DNA of 64,000 nt, taken from positions 5,851,001-5,915,000 of the forward strand of contig NZ_CP146350.1 of NCBI RefSeq assembly GCF_037055355.1. Direction: 5' to 3'. Within the stretch, counting starts at the first letter, position 1; each line of letters starts with the position of its first letter. The notes beneath the pieces are model-generated. The model saw nothing but the letters and a program-made list of their open reading frames with translations. It had not been told where the DNA came from and made no database searches. The DNA is from Streptomyces sp. DG1A-41 (GTDB lineage: Bacteria; Actinomycetota; Actinomycetes; Streptomycetales; Streptomycetaceae). Positions 1 to 10,555 of the stretch are shown one piece after another. The translations under genes and the position numbers were made by a program.

Positions 1-1
1 C

Positions 2-484
2 GACGAGAACGGCGGCTACCCGCACCCCGACCACATCATGACCCACAAGATCTCGATGGTGGCGTTCGAGGGGGCGGCGGACACCGAGAAGTACCCGGAA
101 GCCGAGTACGGCCCGGCGTACCAGCCGCAGAAGCTCTACTACAACCAGGGCTTCAACCGCCCCCGCACCGAGGCGCTGCACCAGGCGATGCTCGACCGCG
201 GCCTGGAGTCGCCCTACGGGGACTGGCTCAAGCGCTGGGAGGAGTTCGGGATGAAGCAGCGCACGCTCACCACGCACATCCCCTGCGCCGACTTCTTCGA
301 GATCCGTGACAAGGCGCTGATCGCGCACGCCACGCAGATCGACCCGGACGGCGGCTGGTTCAAGGTGCCGATGGAGATCCAGAAGGAGGTCTGGCCGACG
401 GAGGAGTACGAGCTGGCGAAGTCCCTCGTCGATACCTCCCTCCCCGAGGACGACCTCTTCGCGGGCGTCCGCGACAATGCCTGA
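2..484 (+). CDS. mca: Mycothiol S-conjugate amidase Mca, C-terminal part
   Basis: The reading frame enters from the left edge and supplies about the last 160 residues. Known of the family: Mca is a cytoplasmic zinc amidase that cleaves mycothiol S-conjugates of toxins and antibiotics, giving a mercapturic acid for export and GlcN-inositol for recycling. Seen here: an YPHPDH stretch just inside the edge, matching the second metal-binding motif of the MshB/Mca family, then the Mca-type C-terminal half with a long acidic tail. The start and the N-terminal motif lie outside the window. The stop overlaps the start of the next small gene, so the two are probably co-transcribed. Confidence 0.88.
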   Translation, partial: DENGGYPHPDHIMTHKISMVAFEGAADTEKYPEAEYGPAYQPQKLYYNQGFNRPRTEALHQAMLDRGLESPYGDWLKRWEEFGMKQRTLTTHIPCADFFEIRDKALIAHATQIDPDGGWFKVPMEIQKEVWPTEEYELAKSLVDTSLPEDDLFAGVRDNA

Positions 485-743
485 CATGAGCGCAAGCGCA
501 AGCCTGGCAATGACGCACCTCGTCTCCTTCGCCAAGGAGGTCGACGAGGACAAGGTCACCCCCGGCGTCCTCGGCTTCATCGTCTTCGCGGCGATGGCCC
601 TGGCGGTGTGGGCCCTGATGAAGTCCATGACCCGGCACATGAACAGGGTCGACTTCGCCCAGGCCCCGGACCCCGAGGCCGAGCCGGCCGAGCCGGAGTC
701 CGCGGACGCCGAGCCCTCCGGTCAGGGCAAGAAGCAAGGCTGA
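477..743 (+). CDS. Small single-pass membrane protein downstream of mca
   Basis: This is an 88-residue protein whose ATG lies inside the last codons of mca, an 8-base overlap that suggests translational coupling. A second ATG at 486 is an alternative start. One hydrophobic helix (about residues 30-47) is followed by a basic patch and an acidic, proline-rich tail ending in lysines. Small membrane proteins of this kind directly after mca are common in actinomycetes, as I recall. No catalytic motif is visible. A role next to mycothiol-dependent detoxification is suggested by position only. Confidence 0.75.
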   Translation: MPDMSASASLAMTHLVSFAKEVDEDKVTPGVLGFIVFAAMALAVWALMKSMTRHMNRVDFAQAPDPEAEPAEPESADAEPSGQGKKQG

Positions 744-767
744 CGCTCCTCCCCCCACCAGGGGCGG

Positions 768-801
768 CACCCGTCGGTGGCCGTATCGCCGCCGACGGGT
801 G
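768..801. terminator. Hairpin between convergent genes
   Basis: Ten-base arms (CACCCGTCGG at 768-777 and CCGACGGGTG at 792-801) pair perfectly around a 14-base loop. The hairpin sits between the end of the mca operon and the end of the convergent STAND gene, so it could serve both. There is no clear T-tract, as is usual in high-GC actinomycetes. Confidence 0.5.
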
Positions 802-824
802 TCCGCGTACCTCGAGACCCGGGC

Positions 825-3800
825 CTACGCCTTCGCCTCCACGGCCACGCCCATCACCTCGCGCGCATGCCGGTTCGGCACCATGCCCAGCCGCCAGGCC
901 TGCCAGCCCGCCTCCAGGGTCACGCCGCGTTCCAGCAGCAAGGCGTACGCGTCGAGGTAGTCGTCCAGCTTCTGGTCGCGCAGCGGATGGCTCGCGCGGG
1001 ACAGCTCGGCCAGTTCCTCCTGGGCCACGGCCGTACCGACCTCCACACCGCCCGGGGCGGCGTACGGCAGGAGCGTGCAGCGCAGGAAGCGGGCCCAGTC
1101 CTCGCCCCGGCGGTCGCCGTACGACGTGAAGAGGGCCGCCGCCTCGTCGCACAGTGCCAGGGCCTGCTGGGTGCGGGCGTTGCCCGCGTCCACGACCGCC
1201 AGTTCCAGGCAGGTCCACGCCTCGCCGTGGGCGACGCCGATGCGCTGGAAGTCGGCTCGGGCGTCCACGAGGAGCTGACGGGCGAAACCGGAGTTCCGCA
1301 GGGAGCCCGTCTGCGCGGCGCGCTGGTCGCGGGTGACGCGCGCCGAGTGGTGGCGGGCGCAGGCCAGGCCGTAGACGTCCCGCATGCGGGAGAACATCGT
1401 GCGGGAGCGTTCCAGTTCGCGGACCGCCTGGTCCAGGTTGCCCGTCTCCTCCAGGGCCTGGCCGAGGTAGTACAGCGTCCACGCCTCGCCGCGCGCGTCC
1501 TCGTTCTCGCGGTGCCGGGCGGCGGCCCCGCGCAGGTCCTCCACGGCCGGGGACGCATCACCGGCGACCAGCCGGGCGCGGGCCAGCTGGGTCAGGGCCC
1601 AGGCCTCGCCGCGGGCGTCGCGGGTGCGGCCGTACAGCTCCAGGGCCGCGCGCAGCTCGGACTCGGCGCGCGGGACGTCGCCCATGCGCAGGCCCAGCTG
1701 GCCGAGCTGGAAGTGGGCCCACGCCTGGCCGTGCACGGACTCGCCGGCGCGGTGCAGCACCAGCGACTCGGTGAGCAGCTCCAGCGCCTCGGCCAGCCGG
1801 GCGCGGTCCCGCTCCACCGCCGCCAGGGCGTGCATCGTCCACGCCCGGTCCGTCGCCAGCTCGGGGAGGACTGGAGGGCCAGGGCCTCGCGGAGCTTCGC
1901 CGACGCCTCCGTCAGATTGCCCTGGTGGTGCAGGGTGATGCCGAGGGAGCACAGGGCGCGAGCGGCACCCGCGTCGTGATGGGCCTCCCGGTAGAGGTCG
2001 ACGACCGAGGCGAGGGTCGTACGCGCCTTGTCCAGTTCGCCCAGCTGCCGTGCCGCGATGCCGGTGCGCCACTGCACCGAGCGGACCAGCAGGCCCTCGT
2101 CCACGGCCTGGGCCAGTTCGCTGATCTCGCCCAGGCGGTAGAGGTCGCCGCGCAGCAGGCAGTAGTCGCACAGGGCGCCCAGCAGGTTCAGGACCGCCGC
2201 CTGGTTCACGCCCTCGGCGTGCCGCAGCGCCGCCGTGATGAAGCTGGACTCGTCGTCCAGCCAGCGCAGCGCCTCGTCGAGGGAGGGGAAGCCGTACGGG
2301 CTGAAGCGGTTCGTGCGGGTCGACATGTTGCCGTCGACCATGCGCAGTACCGAGTCGGCCAGCTCGGCGTAGTTCACGATCAGCCGTTCCTGGGCCGCCG
2401 TGCGCTCGGCCGGTTCCTCCTCGTCGAGGAGCCGTGCCAGGGCGAAGGAGCGGACCAGGTCGTGCAGCCGGTAGCGGTCGCCCCGGACGTGGTCGATCAG
2501 GCCCGCGCGGGTCAGGGCCTGGAGATGGCGTTTTGCCTCCGCCTCGTCGGTGGCCAGCAGCGCGGCGGCAGCGGCGGCGCCCAGCGAGGCCCGGCCGGCC
2601 AGGGCCAGGCGGCGCAGCAGCCGCCGTACGGTCTCGGGCTGGTCGGTGTAGCGCAGCCACAGGGCGCGCTCGACCGGCTCGACCGGGCCGTACGCGCCGA
2701 GGTCCGTGGCCAGCGCGCGCGGCGAGCGCGGGCCGAGGCACGAGCCGGCGATGCGCAGCGCCAGCGGCAGCCCGCCGCACAGCTCCCGGACCCGGTCGGC
2801 GGACTCGGCGTCGTACGGCCCGGAGCGGTCCTGCGCCGCCGCGCCCAGCAGCTCCTCCGCGCCGGCGGCGTCCAGCGGATCCACCGCCAGCTGGTGCACC
2901 CGCGCGGGCAGGCCGCCCAGCTCCAGCGGGCCCCGCGCGGTCACCAGCACCAGGCTGTCGGACCGCTCCGGGACCAGGGCGCGGACCTGCTCGGCGTCCG
3001 AGGCGTCGTCCAGGACGACCGTGACCGGCAGGCCGGTCAGATGCTGGTGGTACAGCTCGCTCAGCCGCTTGACCTGCTGGCCGGGGGAGGAGCGCTCGCG
3101 GAACAGCAGTTGCTCGCGGGGCGCGCCGAGCCGGTTGAGCAGGTGCAGCAGGGCGTCGCGGGTGGACAGCGGGGACTCGCCCGGGCTGTCGGCGCGCAGG
3201 TCGACGACGCAGGCGCCGCGGAAGTAGTCCTTCATATCGTGCGTGGCGTGCACCGCGAGGGTCGTACGGCCGCTGCCGGGCGTGCCGTGCAGGACGACCA
3301 CCGTCGGCTGGGTCTCCGTGCTCGCGCGGGCCGCCTGCACCCACTGCCGGATCTGCGCCAGCTCGTGCCGCCGCCCCGCGAACGGCTGAGCCGGTTCCGG
3401 GAGCTGCGCGAAGGACTGCTCCAGCACGTTGCGCCCGCGCGCCGCCGCGCTCTTGTCGGCGCCCCGCAGCCGCGGCCCGGTCTTCTTCGGCCCCGTGGAG
3501 GCGGCGAGCACCCGCTGCTGGTCCAGGAACGGCCGGATGCCCCGCACCTCCAGTGCCGTCAGCCACTGGAGCCGCAGCTGTTCCGGTCCGCCCGGCTGGC
3601 TCACGGCCCCGGCGCGGCGGTGTGCGGCGGGCAGATGCGAGCCGACGACCTTCACGACGGTCGCCGCGGCGCCCACGACACCCACCGTCACGCCGGCGCC
3701 CAGCGCCGTCCCGGTGCTCGTGCCGAGGGCCATGTCGGCGACGACGGCCGCGACCGCCGCGACCCCGGCCACCAGCAGCGGTGTCCCGGCGCCCTCCCGG

Positions 3801-4021
3801 GCGTAGCGCTGCCCGAAGGTGAGCTGTCCGGCCTCCGCCTCGTCCAGGGCACGCGTGTAGGCCTCGTACTCCTCGGCCGCGCTCTGCGCCATCGCGTCGA
3901 GCGCCCCGCGCGCCCGCGCGAGCAGCACCTTTCCGTCGGTGCGCCCGCCGGTCCGGCGTACCTCCTCCTCCACGGCCCGTGCCAACAGCCGCTCGGCCTC
4001 CGCCCGATGACTGTCTCGCAT
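825..4021 (-). pseudogene. STAND-type NB-ARC/TPR membrane protein, one frameshift
   Basis: ATG at 4021 is preceded by a GGGGGA ribosome site. The protein (about 1,065 residues once the frameshift is bridged) has an N-terminal helical part, a hydrophobic Gly/Ala-rich pair of likely membrane helices near residues 75-120, an NB-ARC ATPase with P-loop GTPGSGRT (residues 246-253) and a Walker B-like VVLDDASD, then many TPR-like repeats to the C-terminus. The frame changes near base 1865 (residue about 718): upstream reading runs into junk while another frame continues the TPR array. One missing base would explain it, so this may be a sequencing error rather than decay. STAND proteins are signal-gated ATPase switches. 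No SARP or HTH domain is visible, so the target is unknown. Confidence 0.75.
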
Positions 4022-4062
4022 GTCACGTCCCCCTCTGGCGGCAACGGCGCTCTCGCTGTCAC

Positions 4063-4098
4063 CTCGGTCGTTCCCTCGGTCGTTTCCTTGGTCAAGTG
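4063..4098. repeat. Three 12-bp direct repeats upstream of the STAND gene
   Basis: Three consecutive 12-mers, CTCGGTCGTTCC, CTCGGTCGTTTC and the diverged CTTGGTCAAGTG, lie 42 bases upstream of the STAND start at 4021. Read on the minus strand, the outer copy contains TTGACC, a possible -35. They could be phased binding sites for a regulator of the STAND gene. That role is inference. Confidence 0.4.
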
Positions 4099-4258
4099 TG
4101 CTGCCGACGGCGCATCGGGGCGAGGGGGCGTGACCGGCCCGATTGTGTGAAGACACGGGCGGGTTGAGACGCCGCGCGTCCGTCGGGCGTGCGTCCCGAG
4201 CGTCGCCCGCGAGGCGCCTGACGCGTGCCGGGCTGGGTACTGCGGCAGGATGGACACC

Positions 4259-6292
<2,034 letters not shown>

Positions 6293-6429
6293 AGTCGGGA
6301 ATCAACGGAAACACGCTCTTTATCTGAACAGCCCCCAGGCTTCACAGTTCCCCCTTAATCTCTGCACAGTGCCATGACGGATGAGATGGGCCGTCACGGC
6401 GGGGGGTTCTGGGATCTGGGGGGATCTGT

Positions 6430-7719
6430 TTGCTGACGTCTGTCTTCATCGCTGCCGTTTCACTGGCCCTGTTCTGGATGGCGGCGTTCACTCTGTGGTG
6501 GCAGATGCACGCCTGGCGTACGCCGGAAGTGCTCGCCTCCACGCGGTTCAGCAGTCCGGACGGGGACGAGCACGTCTCCTTCTCGCTGCTGCTGCCCGCG
6601 CGGCACGAACAGGCGGTGCTGGACCACACGATCCAGCGGCTGCTGGAGTCGAGCCACACGGGCTTCGAGATCATCGTGATCGTCGGGCACGACGACCCTG
6701 AGACCACCGCCGTGGCCGAGCGGGCCGCGGCACGTGATCCACGGGTCCGTGTCGTCGTCGACACGCACGAGAAGAAGAACAAGCCGAAGGCCATGAACAC
6801 GGCCCTGCCGCACTGCCGCGGCGACGTCGTCGGCGTGTTCGACGCGGAGGACCAGGTCCACCCCGAGCTCCTCGCGCACGTCGACCACGCCTTCCGCACC
6901 ACCGGCGCGGACGTCGTCCAGGGCGGGGTGCAGCTGATCAACTTCCACTCCAGCTGGTACAGCCTGCGCAACTGCCTGGAGTACTTCTTCTGGTTCCGCT
7001 CGCGGCTCCATCTGCACGCGCAGAAAGGTTTCATTCCGCTGGGCGGCAACACCGTCTTCGTCCGCACGGACGTCCTCAGGGAAGCCGGCGGCTGGGACCC
7101 CAACTGCCTCGCCGAGGACTGCGACCTGGGCGTCAGGCTCTCCAGCGTCGGCAAGAAGGTCGTCGTCGCCTACGACTCCGACATGGTGACCCGGGAGGAG
7201 ACCCCGGGCTCGCTGATGTCCCTGCTGAAGCAGCGCACCCGCTGGAACCAGGGGTTCCTCCAGGTGTACCGGAAGAAGGACTGGAAGCAACTGCCCACCC
7301 TCGGGCAGCGGCTGCTCGCCCGCTACACCCTGATGACGCCGTTCATGCAGGCCTTCACCGGCCTGATCATCCCGCTGAACGTGGCGATCGCGCTGTTCCT
7401 CGACGTGCCCGTCGGCATCGCCTTCATCACCTTCCTGCCGGCCGTCACCGCCTTGGTCACCTTCGTCTTCGAGATCGTCGGACTGCACGACTTCGGCAAG
7501 CAGTACGGGCTGCGTGTGCGGTTCGCGCACTACCTGAAGCTGATCGTGGGCGGCCCCTTCTACCAGGTCCTGCTCGCCGGGGCGGCCGTCCGTGCCGTAT
7601 GGCGTGAGCAGCGCGGCCGCAACGACTGGGAGCTGACGACCCATGTCGGCGCGCATCTCGACGAGACGGCCGTGACCCGGCGGGACGTTCCCGTGACCCG
7701 AGAGGACGTTCCCGCGTGA
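6430..7719 (+). CDS. Membrane glycosyltransferase family 2, processive type
   Basis: First gene of a four-gene operon. The TTG start is preceded by a run of Gs that can act as ribosome site. The 429-residue protein has one N-terminal membrane helix, a cytoplasmic GT-A domain with DAED at residues 138-141, an AED acid at 228-230 and QRTRW at 268-272, then further C-terminal membrane helices. The D..D..QxxRW signature is typical of processive beta-glycan synthases such as cellulose, chitin and hyaluronan synthases. The nucleotide-sugar donor cannot be read from the sequence. It overlaps the next gene by GTGA. By context it probably makes or extends the envelope glycan handled by the following three genes. 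Confidence 0.85.
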   Translation: MLTSVFIAAVSLALFWMAAFTLWWQMHAWRTPEVLASTRFSSPDGDEHVSFSLLLPARHEQAVLDHTIQRLLESSHTGFEIIVIVGHDDPETTAVAERAAARDPRVRVVVDTHEKKNKPKAMNTALPHCRGDVVGVFDAEDQVHPELLAHVDHAFRTTGADVVQGGVQLINFHSSWYSLRNCLEYFFWFRSRLHLHAQKGFIPLGGNTVFVRTDVLREAGGWDPNCLAEDCDLGVRLSSVGKKVVVAYDSDMVTREETPGSLMSLLKQRTRWNQGFLQVYRKKDWKQLPTLGQRLLARYTLMTPFMQAFTGLIIPLNVAIALFLDVPVGIAFITFLPAVTALVTFVFEIVGLHDFGKQYGLRVRFAHYLKLIVGGPFYQVLLAGAAVRAVWREQRGRNDWELTTHVGAHLDETAVTRRDVPVTREDVPA

Positions 7720-9365
7720 CCTCCACCCTTCCCGCGGCGACCACTGCGAAGGTCCCCGCGCAGCGCCGGCCTGCGCCCCGCACCGGTGCCCGCCGACGGC
7801 CCGAGCCGCCGAGCCGGCTGCGCTCCTCCCGCCCCGACCTGCTCCTGTGCGGTGTGCTGCTCGTGGCGATCCTCGTCGTGCAGGGCTGGAACATCGCCGA
7901 CTACCCGGCCCTCAGCGACGACGAGGGCACCTACCTCGCCCAGGCCTGGTCGGTCCAGCAGGGCAACGGCCTCGCCCACTACACCTACTGGTACGACCAC
8001 CCGCCGCTGGGCTGGATCCAGATCGCCGTGCTGACCTGGATCCCCGCGCTGATCAGCCCCGAGTCGATGACGGTCGGCACCATGCGGGCCGCGATGCTGG
8101 TGATCAGCGGCATCAGCGCGGTCCTGGTCTACGTGCTCGGCCGCCGTCTCGCCCTGCCTCGCTGGGCCGCGGCCCTCGGCATGGTGTTCTTCGGCCTCTC
8201 GCCGCTGGCGGTCGTCCTCCAGCGGGAGATCTTCCTCGACAACCTCGCGGTGATGTGGACGCTGCTGGCCTTCACGCTGGCCGCCTCCCCGAGCCGCCAC
8301 CTCTGGCACCACTTCGGCGCGGGGATAGCGGCGGCGACGGCCGTCCTCACCAAGGAGACGATGCTCGTCGTCCTGCCCGCGCTGTTCCTCACCATGTGGC
8401 GGCACAGCCACAAGGACACCCGCAAGTTCGCGCTCACCGGAGCCGTCACGGCCTGCGCCCTGATCGGCTTCTCGTATCCGCTGTTCGCCCTGCTCAAGGG
8501 CGAGCTGCTGCCGGGCGGCGGGCACGTATCCCTCTGGGACGGCGTCAAGTACCAGATGACCAGGCCCGGTTCGGGCTTCATCCTGGACCAGGGCTCCGGC
8601 TCCTGGGGCGTGCTCCAGTCGTGGCTGTACTACGACAAGATCCTGCCCCTCGGCGGCCTCGCGGGCGCTCTCCTGCTCCTCGCCACCTGGCGCTGGTCCG
8701 TCACCGCCCGGGCCCTCGCCGGACCGGCCCTGGCCGTCGCGATCTTCGCCGCGCTGGCCCTGCGCCCGAACGGCTACCTGCCCGCGATGTACGTCATCCA
8801 GGCCCTGCCGTTCCTCGCCCTCGTCCTCGCCGGAGGAACCGCCTCCGTCGCCCACGCGGTGCTGAGCCGCTGGCGCTCCGAGGCGGAGAAACGGTACGTC
8901 AGCGTGGGCCGCCACGCGCTCGCCACCGTCCTCGCCCTCGCCGCCGGCGCCTACGTCGTACCGCACTGGTACGACGGCGCCCGCACCGCCGTCACCACCG
9001 ACGCCAACGCCCCCTACAAGGCCGCGTCCCAGTGGCTGGCCACCGAGGTCGAGAACCCGGAGCGCACCCGCGTCCTGGTCGACGACGCCCTCTGGCTCGA
9101 CCTCGTGCATCAGGGCTACCGGCCGGGGCTCGGCGTCATCTGGTTCTACAAGGCCGACCTCGACCCGGCGGTGACGAAGACGATGCCGCGCGGCTGGAAG
9201 GACCTGGACTACGTCGTCGCCTCGCCGACCGTGCGGCGGGACGCGGCCGACCTGCCCAACGTCAAGGCCGCCATGGAGCACTCGGCCCCGGTCGCCACGT
9301 TCGGCACCGGTGAGGACCGCATCGAGATACGCCAGATCCAGACCACCGCCGGAGGCACGCGATGA
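7716..9365 (+). CDS. ArnT/PMT-like (GT39/GT83) polytopic glycosyltransferase
   Basis: The GTG start overlaps the previous stop. The protein is 549 residues: a basic N-terminal tail, about ten membrane helices and a short extracytoplasmic C-terminal part. An acidic SDDEGTY loop at residues 67-73, right after the first helix, matches the catalytic Asp/Glu of the PMT/ArnT superfamily. Members take sugar from a polyprenyl-phosphate carrier and transfer it outside the membrane to lipid, protein or glycan. The next gene encodes a polyprenyl-phosphate sugar synthase, which would supply exactly that donor. The acceptor is unknown. Confidence 0.82.
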   Translation: MTSTLPAATTAKVPAQRRPAPRTGARRRPEPPSRLRSSRPDLLLCGVLLVAILVVQGWNIADYPALSDDEGTYLAQAWSVQQGNGLAHYTYWYDHPPLGWIQIAVLTWIPALISPESMTVGTMRAAMLVISGISAVLVYVLGRRLALPRWAAALGMVFFGLSPLAVVLQREIFLDNLAVMWTLLAFTLAASPSRHLWHHFGAGIAAATAVLTKETMLVVLPALFLTMWRHSHKDTRKFALTGAVTACALIGFSYPLFALLKGELLPGGGHVSLWDGVKYQMTRPGSGFILDQGSGSWGVLQSWLYYDKILPLGGLAGALLLLATWRWSVTARALAGPALAVAIFAALALRPNGYLPAMYVIQALPFLALVLAGGTASVAHAVLSRWRSEAEKRYVSVGRHALATVLALAAGAYVVPHWYDGARTAVTTDANAPYKAASQWLATEVENPERTRVLVDDALWLDLVHQGYRPGLGVIWFYKADLDPAVTKTMPRGWKDLDYVVASPTVRRDAADLPNVKAAMEHSAPVATFGTGEDRIEIRQIQTTAGGTR

Positions 9366-10555
9366 GCCAGGAGTCCACCGTCCCCGGCGAGGTCGTCGAG
9401 ACCGCCGAGATCCCCGAACCGGGCGCCGTCACCATCGTCGTACCGACGTTCAACGAGTCGGCGAACGTACGGCAGTTGCTGCACCAGATCACCGAGGCCG
9501 TGCCGGCCCGGCTGCCGTGCGAGGTCGTCTTCGTGGACGACTCCACCGACGACACGCCCGAGGTCATCCAGCAGGCGGCGCAGGACTGCCCCTTCCCGGT
9601 GACCGTCCTGCACCGCGAGGAGCCGGTGGGCGGGCTCGGGGGCGCGGTCGTCGAGGGGCTGAAGGCGGCCACGTCCGACTGGATCGTCGTCATGGACGGC
9701 GACTGCCAGCACCCGCCGTCCCTCGTGCCCGACCTGGTCGCCACCGGCGAGCGGGCGAACGCCGGGCTGGTCGTGGCCTCCCGGTACATCAAGGGCGGCA
9801 GCCGGGCCGGGCTCGCGGGCAGTTACCGCGTGGCCGTCTCGCGCGGGGCGACCTGGCTGACCAAGGCGCTGTTCCCGCGCCGGCTGCACGGCATCAGCGA
9901 CCCGATGAGCGGCTTCTTCGCGATCCGCCGCAGCGCCGTCACGGCCGAGGTTCTCCAGCCGCTCGGCTACAAGATCCTCCTCGAACTCGCCGTCCGCAGC
10001 CGCCCGCGCCGGGTCACCGAGGTGCCCTTCGTCTTCCAGGACCGGTTCGCCGGGGAGTCCAAGTCGACAGCGCAGGAGGGCTTCCGGTTCCTGCGTCACC
10101 TGGCCGGACTGCGCGCCGCCTCGCCCGTCGCGCGCATGGTCGGCTTCGGCCTGATCGGGCTCACCGGCTTCGTACCGAACCTGCTGGGCCTGTGGGCGCT
10201 GAGCGCCGCCGGCATGCACTACGTACCGGCGGAGATCCTCGCCAACCAGCTCGGCGTCGCCTGGAACTTCGTGCTCATCGAGCACCTGCTGTTCCGCGAA
10301 CGGCGCCGGCACCGCAGCTGGTGGGACCGGACCGGACGGTTCGCGCTGCTGGCCAACGCCGATCTGGTGCTGCGGATCCCGCTGATCGCCGTGTTCGTGC
10401 ACCAGTTCCACCTGGGCGTGCTGTCCGCCACCGCGCTCGCGCTGGTGACGACGTTCGTCCTGCGCTTCGTGGCGACCGAAGCGCTGGTCTATCTGCCGCG
10501 CCGGGGCCCTGAGAAGCCCGTGCGCGAGAGCCGCACCGCTAGGAGAGCCGTGTGA
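9362..10555 (+). CDS. Polyprenol-phosphate glycosyltransferase fused to GtrA-like domain
   Basis: The ATGA junction couples it to the gene before. Residues 20-250 form a dolichyl-phosphate mannose synthase-like GT2 domain with VPTFNES, VFVDDSTDD and the metal-binding MDGDCQHPP. Residues about 255-375 form a four-helix GtrA-like membrane domain with a conserved WNF. This fusion is common in actinobacteria and loads a sugar on polyprenyl phosphate, with the GtrA part thought to assist translocation. Together with the preceding PMT-like enzyme it makes a complete donor-and-transfer pair. Confidence 0.87.
   Translation: MSQESTVPGEVVETAEIPEPGAVTIVVPTFNESANVRQLLHQITEAVPARLPCEVVFVDDSTDDTPEVIQQAAQDCPFPVTVLHREEPVGGLGGAVVEGLKAATSDWIVVMDGDCQHPPSLVPDLVATGERANAGLVVASRYIKGGSRAGLAGSYRVAVSRGATWLTKALFPRRLHGISDPMSGFFAIRRSAVTAEVLQPLGYKILLELAVRSRPRRVTEVPFVFQDRFAGESKSTAQEGFRFLRHLAGLRAASPVARMVGFGLIGLTGFVPNLLGLWALSAAGMHYVPAEILANQLGVAWNFVLIEHLLFRERRRHRSWWDRTGRFALLANADLVLRIPLIAVFVHQFHLGVLSATALALVTTFVLRFVATEALVYLPRRGPEKPVRESRTARRAV

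Noticed and set aside
1925-4150. Long plus-strand frame opposite the STAND gene
   Set aside because: Translation is low-complexity Gln/Arg/Ala with no motif, while the minus strand carries P-loop and TPR signatures.
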